This document shows, piece after piece, positions 8,781 through 17,647 of a stretch of DNA of 64,000 nt. Position numbers and translations under genes: made by a program. The stretch comes from Pseudomonas sp. (GTDB lineage: Bacteria; Pseudomonadota; Gammaproteobacteria; Pseudomonadales; Pseudomonadaceae): contig NZ_JAGIBG010000002.1 in assembly GCF_017744435.1 (NCBI RefSeq), positions 1 through 64,000 on the forward strand, in the 5' to 3' direction. Positions within the stretch are counted from its first letter, which is position 1; each line of letters starts with the position of its first letter. The notes below the pieces were generated by a model, which was not told where the DNA came from, searched no databases, and saw only the letters and a program-made list of their open reading frames with translations.

Positions 8781-10124
8781 TCAGGTCGCGTCGGCGTGGC
8801 TCACCAACCCTTTGACGATCACTCCCACCGTCGCCAGCGCCGCCGGCACCAGCAAGGCGGTCAGTACCTGTTCGAAGTTCCAGCCCAGGCCCAGCAGCGT
8901 TGCACCGCTCCAGGCCCCGAGGATCGCGCCGAAGCGGCCGATGCCCAACATCCACGATACGCCTGTGGCGCGACCTTGGGTCGGGTAGAAGCGCGCGGCC
9001 AGCGAAGGCATGGCCGACTGTGCACCGTTGACACACATGCCGGCCACCAGCACCAGGGTGGCGAGCACGGTGATGTTGCCCAGGCTCTGGCCCACGGCGT
9101 AGGCAAACACCCCGGCCAGCAGGTAGAAGATGCCAATGACCTTGTGCGGGTTGAAGCGGTCCATGGCCCAGCCTACCCCTACGGCGCTGAGCACACCGCC
9201 GAACTGGAACAACGCACCGATGAACGCGGCCTGTTCCATGCTGGCGCCACTGTCGCGCATCAGCGTCGGCAGCCAGCTGGTCAGCAGGTAGACGATCACC
9301 AGGCCCATGAAGTAGGTCAGCCACAGCAACACCGTGCCCAGGCCGTAGGTACCCGAGAAGATCACCGCAAACACATTGCGCGCAGCCACGGCCTTCTGCT
9401 CCGGTACGCTGAAGCTGGCCGCCTGTGCCACCACCGCCGGCGCGATCGGTGACAAGGTCTTGCGCACCTTGTCGTTACCGCGGTTGCGCACCACCAGGAA
9501 GCGCGCCGATTCCGGCAGCCAGACCATCAGCACCACTGCCAGCAGCAGCGGCAGCACGCCACCGATCACCAGCAGGCTGTGCCAGCCGTAGGCCGGGATC
9601 ATCTTTGCGGAGATGAAACCACCACCGGCCATGCCCAGGTTGAAGCCGCAGAACATGCTGGTCACCAGCAGCGACTTGAGACGCTCCGGGGTGTATTCGG
9701 ACAGCAGCGTGGTGGCATTGGGCATCCCCGCCCCCAGCCCCAGGCCTGTCAGGAAGCGCAGCACCAGCAGCTGGTCGACGTTGCCGGCATAGGCCGAAGC
9801 CAGGCTGAAACCACCGAACACCAGCACCGCACCGACCAGCACGCCCTTGCGCCCGAAACGGTCGGCCAGCGGCCCGGAACCCAGGGCACCGAACACCATG
9901 CCGATCAACGCGGCACTCATCACCGGGCCAAGGCTTGCGCGGTCGATGCCCCACTCCTGCGACAAGGCAGGCGCGATGAAACCCATGGCCGCAGTATCGA
10001 GGCCATCGAGGAAAACGATCAAAAAGCAGAGGATCACCACGCGCCACTGATAGCGCGACAGCGGTTGTTCATTGATGAACGACTGGACGTCGAGAGTGTT
10101 CCCGACAGAGTGTGGCTGGTTCAT
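8781..10124 (-). CDS. pcaK: 4-hydroxybenzoate/protocatechuate MFS transporter
   Basis: PcaK is an aromatic acid:H+ symporter (AAHS family) in the inner membrane; in P. putida it takes up 4-hydroxybenzoate and protocatechuate and aids chemotaxis to them. This 447-aa protein has 12 predicted helices. The helix 1 motif DGLDTAAMGFIAPAL (about residues 41-55) carries the acidic residues known to matter in PcaK, and GPLADRFGRKGVLVGA is the loop 2-3 MFS motif. ATG 10124 is chosen for MNQPHSVGNTLDVQSFINE, the cytoplasmic N-terminus. It has its own PcaR-type box upstream and lies between pcaR and pcaF, with about 156 bases before pcaF. Confidence 0.95.
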   Translation of the reverse strand: MNQPHSVGNTLDVQSFINEQPLSRYQWRVVILCFLIVFLDGLDTAAMGFIAPALSQEWGIDRASLGPVMSAALIGMVFGALGSGPLADRFGRKGVLVGAVLVFGGFSLASAYAGNVDQLLVLRFLTGLGLGAGMPNATTLLSEYTPERLKSLLVTSMFCGFNLGMAGGGFISAKMIPAYGWHSLLVIGGVLPLLLAVVLMVWLPESARFLVVRNRGNDKVRKTLSPIAPAVVAQAASFSVPEQKAVAARNVFAVIFSGTYGLGTVLLWLTYFMGLVIVYLLTSWLPTLMRDSGASMEQAAFIGALFQFGGVLSAVGVGWAMDRFNPHKVIGIFYLLAGVFAYAVGQSLGNITVLATLVLVAGMCVNGAQSAMPSLAARFYPTQGRATGVSWMLGIGRFGAILGAWSGATLLGLGWNFEQVLTALLVPAALATVGVIVKGLVSHADAT

Positions 10125-10377
10125 TGTTGTTATCCAGAATGGGGCACGGTCGGGCCACTGCACCAGGGTCAATAGCACAGGGCTTGATTAGCGATGAAGT
10201 GCGGCCTGAATCAGCCTGGATACAACGGCACTGCGAACGGGTGCGGCCGCGGCAGTCGGGTGACAGTGGTCATGGGATGCGCCTCTTATATTTTTCTTGT
10301 ATCGGTCGGCAGAGCCGACCGTTGCGAGAGACATTAATCAGCGATTGCGGGTGGCGCAATTCACCCGGAGCGACACT

Positions 10378-10392
10378 GTGCGTTTATCGAAC
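10378..10392 (-). promoter_or_regulatory. PcaR-type operator before pcaK
   Basis: The minus strand reads GTTCGATAAACGCAC, 14 of 15 matches to the exact box upstream of pcaR. It lies about 255 bases before the pcaK start and just after the pcaR stop, so pcaK has a promoter region of its own with a long leader. Confidence 0.7.
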
Positions 10393-10415
10393 AGGAAACA
10401 GTGCCGCCAACACCG

Positions 10416-11291
10416 TCAACCGAACAACTGATGGCAAAGGTCGCGACTGGCCGCCAGCAGGATCGGCAGGAAGCGCTGCTCCAGCTCGCTGCGCGTCACC
10501 CGCCCGACATGGGTGCTCACGTTCAGCGCCGCCAGCACCTGCCCGGACGCATCATAGATAGGCACGGCGATCGAGCGCAGACCCTGCTCCAGTTCCTGGT
10601 CGACCACGCACCAGCCCTGCTCCCGCACCTGCTGGATGCAGGCGAACAACGACTCGGGGTCGTTCAGGGTACGGCTGGTACGCGCCTTGAGGTCGGCACG
10701 ATCGAGGTATTCGCGCAGGCTGGTATCGTCCATTGCCGCCAGCAGGATGCGCCCCATGGACGTGCAATAGGCCGGCAACCGCCCACCGACCGAAAGGTCG
10801 ACCGAAATCAGCCGCTCCACCGTGGCCGAACGGGCTATATAAAGGATGTCGTCACCTTCGAGGGTGGCCATGTTGGCTGCCTCGTGCAACTGGTCGCTGA
10901 TGCGGTCCAGATACGGCTGGGCCGACACCGCCAGCGGCGTCGACGACAGGTAGGCATGGCCCAGGGTCAACACCTTCGGCAGCAGCGAATAGGTGCGCCC
11001 GTCCGTGGTGGCGTAACCCAGCTTGATCAGCGTGTGCAGGCAGCGGCGTACGGCGGCCCTGGGGATCTCGGTGCGATGGCTGATCTGGGCGATGGTCAGG
11101 TGGCGCTTGCGCTCCTGGAAGGCCTGGATCACCGCCAGGCCACGCGCCAGGGAGGTCATGAAGTCAGGGTCACCGGTAAACGCCTGAATACGCTTGGCCG
11201 GCGAGGCCACGATCGGCGGTGCCAGTGCGGGTGCGCTCGGGCGGGACACCTCTGGGTTGGCAGATTCGTTGGCCGTGGTTTCGTCGTTCAT
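10416..11291 (-). CDS. pcaR: IclR-family regulator of the beta-ketoadipate pathway
   Basis: PcaR responds to beta-ketoadipate and activates pca genes while repressing its own in P. putida. This 291-aa protein has a winged helix-turn-helix at about residues 45-105 (SLARGLAVIQAF, then LTIAQISHRTEIPRAAVRRCL) and an IclR effector domain ending in LLAASRDLCHQLFG. Residues 1-40 are a Pro/Ala-rich tail preceding the DNA-binding domain, as in other PcaR proteins. An exact PcaR box starts 28 bases before the ATG, fitting autoregulation. Confidence 0.96.
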   Translation of the reverse strand: MNDETTANESANPEVSRPSAPALAPPIVASPAKRIQAFTGDPDFMTSLARGLAVIQAFQERKRHLTIAQISHRTEIPRAAVRRCLHTLIKLGYATTDGRTYSLLPKVLTLGHAYLSSTPLAVSAQPYLDRISDQLHEAANMATLEGDDILYIARSATVERLISVDLSVGGRLPAYCTSMGRILLAAMDDTSLREYLDRADLKARTSRTLNDPESLFACIQQVREQGWCVVDQELEQGLRSIAVPIYDASGQVLAALNVSTHVGRVTRSELEQRFLPILLAASRDLCHQLFG

Positions 11292-11318
11292 CGCTCACCT
11301 CAAAAAAATCGCTGGCTC

Positions 11319-11352
11319 GTGCGATTATCGAACGAACGGCCGATAATCGCAA
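11319..11352 (-). promoter_or_regulatory. PcaR operators between pcaR and a divergent transcript
   Basis: The minus strand of 11319-11333 is GTTCGATAATCGCAC, an exact copy of the P. putida PcaR box as I recall it. A second copy in the other orientation, GGCCGATAATCGCAA at 11338-11352, matches 12 of 15. The pair would cover the pcaR promoter and directly abuts a plus-strand TTGACC at 11353, so PcaR may affect both directions. Confidence 0.78.
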
Positions 11353-11384
11353 TTGACCGCCGACAAATTTACTTATACCTTTCT

Positions 11385-11476
11385 CCTGCCACATGTGGCT
11401 TCTTTGGAGAGACTGGTCAGGTACCCACCGTAGAAGTCCCCAGGCAACGGCCTCGCCTCGTGCGGGGCCGTTTTAT
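11385..11476 (+). ncRNA. Candidate small RNA with Rho-independent end
   Basis: The unit runs from a plus-strand TTGACC (11353-11358) and TATACC (11374-11379; spacing of 15 is short) to a terminator hairpin. It contains a perfect 12-base palindrome GCCACATGTGGC (11389-11400), a possible CTTCT/AGAAG stem (about 11399-11436) and a GC-rich stem ACGGCC...GGCCGT (about 11447-11471) followed by TTTATTT. No start codon with a ribosome site reads through it. The terminator has no other plus-strand gene to serve, since the nearest gene to the left is pcaR on the other strand. I do not recognise it as a named family. A 5' leader of the 66-aa gene that ends early is the main alternative. Confidence 0.45.
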
Positions 11477-11477
11477 T
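11445..11477 (+). terminator. Rho-independent terminator with no obvious upstream gene
   Basis: The stem ACGGCC with continuing CG pairs, a short loop, then GGCCGTTTTATTT. The T-rich tract is on the plus strand, so it ends a rightward transcript starting after pcaR. Confidence 0.65.
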
Positions 11478-11607
11478 TCCGCCTTGCGGTAAAAAGACGG
11501 TGAACTCTTCCAGGTGCTGTTTGCTCAAAGTTTGTACAGGCCGCCTGTAGCCTTGAAACTTTGCACGCTATTACATAAATATCCCTGTTTGGCGATTTAC
11601 CGATTGC

Positions 11608-11613
11608 TATAAT
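11608..11613 (+). promoter_or_regulatory. Consensus -10 element for the 66-aa gene
   Basis: A perfect TATAAT in otherwise AT-richer DNA, about 137 bases before the GTG start at 11750. No strong -35 lies at 17 bases (nearest CTGTTT). The stretch between the terminator at 11477 and this element shows nothing else I can name. Confidence 0.35.
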
Positions 11614-11749
11614 CGATTCCGCTGGCCCGGATCGACACTCCGGCAATGGAATACTGGCCCGGCTTTCATCCGCCAACCAGCACGTCGCATGCATGGGCAA
11701 CTTGCACCTGCATGCAACACCAGCCACTTCTACTCATTCAGGTATTACT

Positions 11750-11950
11750 GTGACGAAAGATGAACTGCGCGCGGAACTCGAGCGCCAGGCAGAACGTTAC
11801 AAGGAAGTTTACGGTGGTGAAGTCACCACCTATGCCGCGCAACCGGAACCGGAGCGCAAGCCTTGGCGCAAACGCGCCACCGTTCAGGACCAGGCGTTCA
11901 GCCAGGAACTGGAAAAAATGGAAAAGGAACTGCGCAGCGAGCAACCCTGA
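11750..11950 (+). CDS. Small charged hypothetical protein (66 aa)
   Basis: The reading frame begins at a GTG in ttactGTGacgaaagat and encodes a very charged, helix-prone protein: MTKDELRAELERQAERYKEV, then a Pro-rich linker (QPEPERKPWRKR) and a second acidic helix ending ELRSEQP. It has no membrane segment or signal peptide. It is not in the shadow of another gene, its codon pattern is normal, and a hypothetical gene of about this size sits between pcaR and the phosphate transporter in P. putida as I recall. Function unknown; the helix-linker-helix layout suggests a small cytoplasmic interaction partner. An upstream in-frame ATG (11693) would add 19 residues without a ribosome site. Confidence 0.7.
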   Translation: MTKDELRAELERQAERYKEVYGGEVTTYAAQPEPERKPWRKRATVQDQAFSQELEKMEKELRSEQP

Positions 11951-12265
11951 GCTGCCTGTTGCACTGCCATCACGTCGCGGGCCTAGCGCCCTCGACGCGG
12001 CCGATCTTTACCGAAAGGCCGAGGATGAAATGGAATTACACAAATTTCATACAACCGTTTGAAGCGCTGCGGCGCCGAGATTTTTCCAGAAATTTAACGA
12101 TTTTTTGGCGACTTCTTGATTTTTAACGGAACTTTTTCCGCCAGATCACGTCACCTGCTGGGCTGAGGGGGCGCTCACAAAGCTGCCATCGGTCAGCAGT
12201 GGGTGCATCGATTGCCAAGGTTTTCTGGCATAATCCCGCCCCCCTATGACCGCCAGACAACCTTC
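11951..12265. other. Non-coding stretch before pitA
   Basis: These 315 bases hold no credible gene. The centre (about 12020-12140) is distinctly AT- and T-rich. A CATAAT (about 12229) that could serve as a -10 lies some 35 bases before pitA; no strong -35 is seen. Confidence 0.6.
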
Positions 12266-13738
12266 ATGATCGATTTATTCAGCGGACTGGATGCCTGGGT
12301 ATTGGTGAGCCTGCTGCTCGCCCTGACCTTCGTGCTCGCATTCGAGTTCATCAATGGCTTTCATGACACCGCAAACGCGGTAGCCACCGTCATCTATACC
12401 AAAGCCATGCCACCACACCTGGCCGTGTTCTTCTCCGGGGTGTTCAACTTCCTCGGCGTTCTGCTCGGTGGTGTCGGGGTGGCCTACGCCATCGTGCACC
12501 TGCTGCCGGTCGAACTGCTGATCAATGTGAATACCGGGCATGGCCTGGCCATGGTCTTCTCGTTGCTGGCCGCGGCCATCACCTGGAACCTCGGCACCTG
12601 GTACTTCGGCATTCCCGCTTCCAGCTCGCACACCCTGATCGGCTCGATCCTCGGCGTGGGCCTGGCCAACGCTTTGATCAACGACATCCCGCTGGGCGAT
12701 GGCGTCAACTGGCAGAAGGCGATCGATATCGCCATGTCGCTGGTGGTCTCGCCGATTGCCGGCTTCGCTGTCGCCGCACTGGTGCTGGTCGGCCTGAAAT
12801 GGTGGCGCCCGCTGTCGAAGATGCACAAGACCCCGGACCAGCGCCGCAAGCTCGACGACAAGAAGCACCCACCGTTCTGGAACCGCCTGGTCCTGGTGAT
12901 TTCGGCCATGGGCGTGAGCTTCGTGCACGGTTCCAACGATGGCCAGAAAGGCATCGGCCTGATCATGCTGGTGCTGATCGGTATCGTCCCGGCCAAGTTC
13001 GTCCTCGACCTGAACAGCACCACCTACCAGATCGAACGCACCCGCGACGCCACCCTGCACATGAGCCAGTTCTACCAGCGCAACGCCGCCACACTGGGCG
13101 AGTTCCTGGCACTGGGCAAGGCCAAGTCGACCGACCTGCCGGAGCAGTTCAGCTGCAACCCGCAGCAGACCGAACCGACCATCGCCGCCCTGCAGTCTTC
13201 GCTGCAAGGCGTGACCGACTACCACGCGCTGGATGCCGAGAAGCGTGTTGAAGTGCGCCGCTATCTGCTGTGCCTGGACGACACCGCGAAGAAGGTCGGC
13301 AAGCTGCCTGGCCTGGACGCCCGTGAAAAGGCCGACCTCGAGAAGCTGCGCAAGGACCTGACCGCTACCACTGAATACGCCCCGTTCTGGGTGATCGTGG
13401 CCGTCGCCCTGGCCCTGGGCCTGGGCACCATGGTCGGCTGGAAGCGTGTGGTGCTGACCGTCGGCGAGAAGATCGGCAAGCAGGGCATGACCTATGCCCA
13501 GGGCATGTCGGCGCAGATCACCGCGGCCTGCGCCATCGGCATGGCCAACGTGTTCGCCCTGCCGGTGTCGACCACCCACGTGCTGTCGTCCGGCGTTGCT
13601 GGCACCATGGTCGCCAACAAGAGCGGCCTGCAAGGCGGTACCGTGAAGACCATCCTGCTGGCCTGGGTACTGACCCTGCCGGCGTCGATGGGCCTGGCAG
13701 CCGGGCTGTTCTGGCTGGCCTCCAAGGCACTGGCCTGA
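12266..13738 (+). CDS. pitA: Low-affinity inorganic phosphate transporter
   Basis: This 490-aa inner-membrane protein is a PiT-family (Pi:H+/metal-phosphate) symporter. Both PiT repeats are visible: INGFHDTANAVATVIYT near residue 25 and VHGSNDGQKGIGLIML near residue 220, each with the G-x-(N/H)-D core that binds phosphate. A long hydrophilic insert (about residues 255-370) separates the two transmembrane halves, as in E. coli PitA. ATG 12266 gives MIDLFSGLDAWVLVSLLLAL, beginning directly with the first helix. A strong terminator follows. Confidence 0.95.
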   Translation: MIDLFSGLDAWVLVSLLLALTFVLAFEFINGFHDTANAVATVIYTKAMPPHLAVFFSGVFNFLGVLLGGVGVAYAIVHLLPVELLINVNTGHGLAMVFSLLAAAITWNLGTWYFGIPASSSHTLIGSILGVGLANALINDIPLGDGVNWQKAIDIAMSLVVSPIAGFAVAALVLVGLKWWRPLSKMHKTPDQRRKLDDKKHPPFWNRLVLVISAMGVSFVHGSNDGQKGIGLIMLVLIGIVPAKFVLDLNSTTYQIERTRDATLHMSQFYQRNAATLGEFLALGKAKSTDLPEQFSCNPQQTEPTIAALQSSLQGVTDYHALDAEKRVEVRRYLLCLDDTAKKVGKLPGLDAREKADLEKLRKDLTATTEYAPFWVIVAVALALGLGTMVGWKRVVLTVGEKIGKQGMTYAQGMSAQITAACAIGMANVFALPVSTTHVLSSGVAGTMVANKSGLQGGTVKTILLAWVLTLPASMGLAAGLFWLASKALA

Positions 13739-13754
13739 GCGATCCCGCTGCACT

Positions 13755-13783
13755 GAAAAAGGCGCCCCAGGGCGCCTTTTTCG
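13755..13783 (+). terminator. Rho-independent terminator of pitA
   Basis: GGCGCC-CCAG-GGCGCC flanked by an A-run on the left and a T-run on the right, 17 bases after the pitA stop. The symmetric A and T tracts allow it to work in both directions. Confidence 0.92.
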
Positions 13784-13802
13784 TGGGTGTTTTTCCTGTG
13801 CC

Positions 13803-13897
13803 GACCTCTTCGCGGGACAAGCCCGCTCCCACAGGAATGGCGCTGCCCTCAGGCTGATCGCCACACCTGTGGGAGCGGGCTTGCCCGCGAAAGGGCC
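13803..13897. repeat. Inverted REP pair
   Basis: gacctcttcgcgggacaagcccgctccc faces gggagcgggcttgcccgcgaaagggcc across a 40-base centre, between the convergent pitA and the HerA-like gene. Confidence 0.87.
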
Positions 13898-13908
13898 GGC
13901 ACAGGCAA

Positions 13909-15384
13909 TTACCGCTTCTTGCCACCCAGCAACGACCCCATCAACCCACGTACCAGCTGCCGCCCCAGCTGATTGGCCGCCTGGCGCACCGCCGACTTGA
14001 TCGCCTGCCCCGCCGCACTCTGAAGAAACTCGCCTGCCTTGTCAGTGAAACTCTCTTCGTCCGCCTTTGGCACTGGCGCCGGCTCCACCGGCTCACCTTT
14101 GCGCTGGGTCAGCATTTCATAGGCCGACTCCCGGTCGATCGCCTTGTCATACCGCCCCAGCAAAGGCGAAGCCGCAATCAACGCACTGCGCTCGGCTGCA
14201 CTCAAAGGCCCGATACGCGATTGCGGTGGTGCGATCAATACCCGCTGGACCATTGCCGGCGTGCCCTTCTCTTCCAGAGTGCCGACCAATGCCTCGCCAA
14301 TCCCCAGTTCGGTCAGCACCGCCAGGCTGTCGAACGACGGGTTCGGGCGGAAGCCATCCGCCACGGCCCTGAGCGACTTCTGCTCTTTGGCGGTGAAGGC
14401 GCGCAGGCCGTGCTGGATACGCAAGCCAAGCTGCGCCAATACGCTATCGGGCAGATCACCTGGGGACTGGGTGACGAAATACACGCCAACCCCCTTGGAA
14501 CGGATCAGCCGTACCACCTGCTCCAGGCGGTCCTGCAGCGCTTTCGGCGTGCCGTTGAACAACAGATGGGCCTCATCGAAGAACAGCGCCAGTACCGGTT
14601 TGTCGGCATCACCGCGCTCCGGCAGCTGCTCGAACAACTCAGCCAGCAGCCACAGCAGGAATGTCGCGTACACCTTTGGCGCCTCATGCACCAGCCGGCT
14701 GGCATCAAGCAAGTGGATACGCCCACGGCCATCGGCATCCGGCCGCAACAGGTCCTCCAGTTGCAACGCCGGTTCGCCAAACAACGCCTCGGCGCCCTGT
14801 TGCTCAAGGGTTGCCAGCCGGCGCAGCAAGGCCTGGGTCGAGCCAGTGGTCATCAACGCGCTGTCTTCACCCAACAGTTGCGGGTTGTCCTTCAGGTGCG
14901 CCAACAAGGCCTTGAGGTCTTTCAGGTCAAGCAGCAGCAAGCCTTCGCGATCCGCCACCTTGTACGCCGCATACAGCGCGGCCTGCTGGCTGTCGGTCAG
15001 CTCCAGCAGGTTGCCGAGCAGCAACGGGCCCATTTCGCTGAGGGTGGTACGCAACGGGTGGCCGGACTGCCCCGCCACATCCCAGAGCGTTACCGGGTAG
15101 GCTTTTGGCGTATACCCCAGCCAAGGCATGCCAGCGATCCGCTCGGCCACCTTGCCTTGTGGCGCACCTGCCGCACCCAGGCCGCACAGGTCGCCTTTGA
15201 CGTCTGCCGCGAACACCGCCACGCCAGCATCGCTGAACACCTCCGCCAGGTGCTGCAGGGTCACGGTCTTGCCGGTACCGGTAGCACCGGCCACCAGGCC
15301 GTGGCGATTCGCCAGGCGCATGGCTTGCTGCACTGGCTGACCGCTCGGGTCAGCGCCTACAACTATGGTCGAAGTTTCCGACAT
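13909..15384 (-). CDS. HerA/FtsK-like ATPase of the DUF853 (YjgR) family
   Basis: This 491-aa protein binds ATP: Walker A GATGTGKT at residues 33-40, and a Walker B-like stretch [13 protein letters not shown] near residue 260. The remaining sequence matches the DUF853 (helicase HerA-like C-terminal) family, including an arginine-rich ...[14 protein letters not shown] region. E. coli YjgR is the best-known member, and its cellular role is unknown; it is probably a DNA- or protein-translocating hexamer. The C-terminus (about 430-491) is low-complexity with a basic [15 protein letters not shown] helix. The start at 15384 gives [16 protein letters not shown]. It is divergent from the chemoreceptor gene. 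Confidence 0.9.
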   Translation of the reverse strand: MSETSTIVVGADPSGQPVQQAMRLANRHGLVAGATGTGKTVTLQHLAEVFSDAGVAVFAADVKGDLCGLGAAGAPQGKVAERIAGMPWLGYTPKAYPVTLWDVAGQSGHPLRTTLSEMGPLLLGNLLELTDSQQAALYAAYKVADREGLLLLDLKDLKALLAHLKDNPQLLGEDSALMTTGSTQALLRRLATLEQQGAEALFGEPALQLEDLLRPDADGRGRIHLLDASRLVHEAPKVYATFLLWLLAELFEQLPERGDADKPVLALFFDEAHLLFNGTPKALQDRLEQVVRLIRSKGVGVYFVTQSPGDLPDSVLAQLGLRIQHGLRAFTAKEQKSLRAVADGFRPNPSFDSLAVLTELGIGEALVGTLEEKGTPAMVQRVLIAPPQSRIGPLSAAERSALIAASPLLGRYDKAIDRESAYEMLTQRKGEPVEPAPVPKADEESFTDKAGEFLQSAAGQAIKSAVRQAANQLGRQLVRGLMGSLLGGKKR

Positions 15385-15549
15385 CTCTCTAATCCCCGCT
15401 CAAGCTTTGGCTTAATTCGGCCGATACCTTTGGGTGATATTCGCCTTAATAGACAGGAGCAACCGAAAAAGGACTTTTCGGGATGTTGCACTGTTTGCAG
15501 CGACACCGTGCGAACGCCCGATAAAAACCTTAGCGGAAACGATTACGCC

Positions 15550-17424
15550 ATGAACAAAAACCTGCGTTTCAGCCACAAGATCCTTTTGGCTGCGTCATTG
15601 ATCGTGATACTCGCCTTCAGCCTGTTCACCCTTTACAACGATTACCTCCAGCGTAATGCGATCCGCGAGAATCTGGAGAATTATCTGGCTGAAATGGGCG
15701 AATCCACTTCGACCAACATCCGCAACCTGTTCGATGGCCGTATCAAGCTGGTGGAAAACCTGGCGCAGAACATTGCCCAGCAACCAGCCAACGCCGAAAC
15801 CCTGATGGGCCAGAATGCCCTGATCTCGAGCTTCCTCACCGTCTACCTGGGCAAGGTCGATGGTGGTTTCAGCGTACGCCCGGACTCCAAGATGCCTGAT
15901 GGCTACGACCCGCGTACCCGCCCCTGGTACAAGGACGGCATGAACGCCCAAGGTGCGATTCTCACCGAGCCCTACATCGACCTGACCACCAACAAGATGG
16001 TCATCGGCATCCTCAGCAAGGTGTCCGCCAGCGTCGGCGTGGTCGGTGGCGACCTGGCCCTCGATGGTCTGGTGCAGATCATCAACTCGCTGAACTTTGG
16101 CGGCATGGGTTATGCCTTCCTGGTCAACGACCAGGGCAAGATCCTGGTCCACCCGGACAAGGAACTGGTCATGAAGTCGCTGTCGGACCTGTTCCCGCAG
16201 CAAACGCCGAAACTGTCCGGCGAGCTGACCGAAGTCGACGCCAACGGCCAGGCTCGCCTGCTGACCTTCACCCCGATCAAAGGCCTGCCCTCGGCCAACT
16301 GGTACATCGGCCTGTCGGTGGACAAGGACAAGGCCTTTGCCATGCTCAGCACCTTCCGCACCTCGGCGGTGATCGCCACGCTGGTGGCGGTGGTGATCAT
16401 CATCGGCCTGCTCGGCCTGCTGATCCGCGTGCTGATGCAGCCGCTGCACACCATGACCCGCGCCATGGAAGACATCGCCGAAGGTGAAGGCGACCTGACC
16501 AAGCGCCTGAGCATCCACAACCACGACGAGTTCGGCATTCTCGGCAAGGCCTTCAACCGCTTCGTCGAACGTATCCACGGCTCGATCCGCGAAGTGTCGT
16601 CGGCGACCGAGCAGGTCAACGAAGTGGCCCTCCGCGTGATCAGCGCCTCGAATTCGTCGATGGCCAACTCCGACGAGCAGTCCAACCGCACCAACAGTGT
16701 GGCCGCGGCCATCAACGAACTCGGCGCCGCCGCCCAGGAAATCGCCGGCAATGCCGCCCAGGCCTCGCAGCACGCCAGCTCCGCGCGCCTGCTGGCCGAG
16801 GAAGGCCAGCAGGTGGTGGAGCGCAACATCGCCGCGATGAACCGCCTGTCCGACCTGATCGTCACCTCGAGCGCCCACATCGAAACGCTCAACAGCAAGA
16901 CCGTGAACATCGGCCAGATCCTCGAAGTGATCACCAGCATTTCCCAGCAGACCAACCTGCTGGCGCTCAATGCCGCGATCGAAGCAGCCCGCGCTGGTGA
17001 AGCCGGGCGTGGTTTTGCCGTGGTCGCCGACGAAGTCCGCAACCTGGCGCACCGCACCCAGGAATCGGCGCAGCAGGTGCAGACGATGATCGAAGAGCTG
17101 CAGGTCGGTGCCCGCGAGTCGGTCGATACCATGGGCCAGAGCCAGCGCCACAGCCAGGACAGCATGCAGATCGCCAACCAGGCCGGCGAGCGCCTGGACA
17201 GCGTGACCGTGCGCATCGGCGAAATCGACGGCATGAACCAGTCGGTGGCCACCGCCACCGAAGAGCAGACCGCCGTGGTCGACTCGATCAACATGGACAT
17301 CAACGAGATCAACATGCTCAACCAGGAAGGTGTCGAGAACCTGCAGGCCACCCTGCGCGCCTGCTCGGACCTTGAGCAGCAGGCCACCCGCCTCAAGCAT
17401 CTGGTCGGCAGCTTCCGCATCTGA
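15550..17424 (+). CDS. mcpG: Methyl-accepting chemotaxis protein with dCache sensor (McpG-like)
   Basis: This 624-aa protein is a complete transmembrane chemoreceptor: helix 1 at about residues 11-29, periplasmic double-Cache domain at 35-275, helix 2 at about 280-300, HAMP domain at 300-355 and a signalling domain whose hairpin tip is near [23 protein letters not shown]. The sensor carries an amino-acid-binding dCache signature: R124-x-W126-Y127, Y142-x-D144 and D168. In P. putida KT2440 the receptor in this neighbourhood is McpG, specific for gamma-aminobutyrate, and position plus domain type suggest the same here. The C-terminus lacks a CheR-binding pentapeptide. A GCCCGATAA-like -10 of FliA type lies about 35 bases upstream. 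Confidence 0.85.
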   Translation: MNKNLRFSHKILLAASLIVILAFSLFTLYNDYLQRNAIRENLENYLAEMGESTSTNIRNLFDGRIKLVENLAQNIAQQPANAETLMGQNALISSFLTVYLGKVDGGFSVRPDSKMPDGYDPRTRPWYKDGMNAQGAILTEPYIDLTTNKMVIGILSKVSASVGVVGGDLALDGLVQIINSLNFGGMGYAFLVNDQGKILVHPDKELVMKSLSDLFPQQTPKLSGELTEVDANGQARLLTFTPIKGLPSANWYIGLSVDKDKAFAMLSTFRTSAVIATLVAVVIIIGLLGLLIRVLMQPLHTMTRAMEDIAEGEGDLTKRLSIHNHDEFGILGKAFNRFVERIHGSIREVSSATEQVNEVALRVISASNSSMANSDEQSNRTNSVAAAINELGAAAQEIAGNAAQASQHASSARLLAEEGQQVVERNIAAMNRLSDLIVTSSAHIETLNSKTVNIGQILEVITSISQQTNLLALNAAIEAARAGEAGRGFAVVADEVRNLAHRTQESAQQVQTMIEELQVGARESVDTMGQSQRHSQDSMQIANQAGERLDSVTVRIGEIDGMNQSVATATEEQTAVVDSINMDINEINMLNQEGVENLQATLRACSDLEQQATRLKHLVGSFRI

Positions 17425-17444
17425 CGCTCAGACTGCGTCGCCTG

Positions 17445-17528
17445 CTTCGCGGCTAAAGCCGCTCCCACAGGGATCACCTCGGCTTCAAGAGCAGTGGAGA
17501 TCCTGTGGGAGCGGCTTTAGCCGCGAAG
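17445..17528. repeat. Inverted REP pair (ttagccgc variant)
   Basis: cttcgcggctaaagccgctcccacagg faces cctgtgggagcggctttagccgcgaag. The stem centre differs from the gggtttaccc variant elsewhere in the window. Confidence 0.87.
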
Positions 17529-17647
17529 AATCCAGCACCGCCCTCCCGCCCAACCCGACCGAACAAACTATCCTTCAGGAAGGTCAACCTTTAGGCGCGT
17601 CATCACCAGATGACAGACCCGAAGACGATCCCGGAGGGATGCTGATC

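Noticed and set aside
12030..12066. PhoB-like box (TTTCATACAACCGTTT) before pitA
   Set aside because: Only about 11 of 17 positions match, and Pit transporters are generally not PhoB-activated; too weak to call.
12275..13864. A 529-codon open frame opposite pitA
   Set aside because: Antisense shadow of pitA, low-complexity composition, and it runs across the pitA terminator.
15595..17400. A 601-codon open frame opposite the chemoreceptor gene
   Set aside because: Antisense of a clear MCP with all domains; the frame stays open only because of third-position GC bias.
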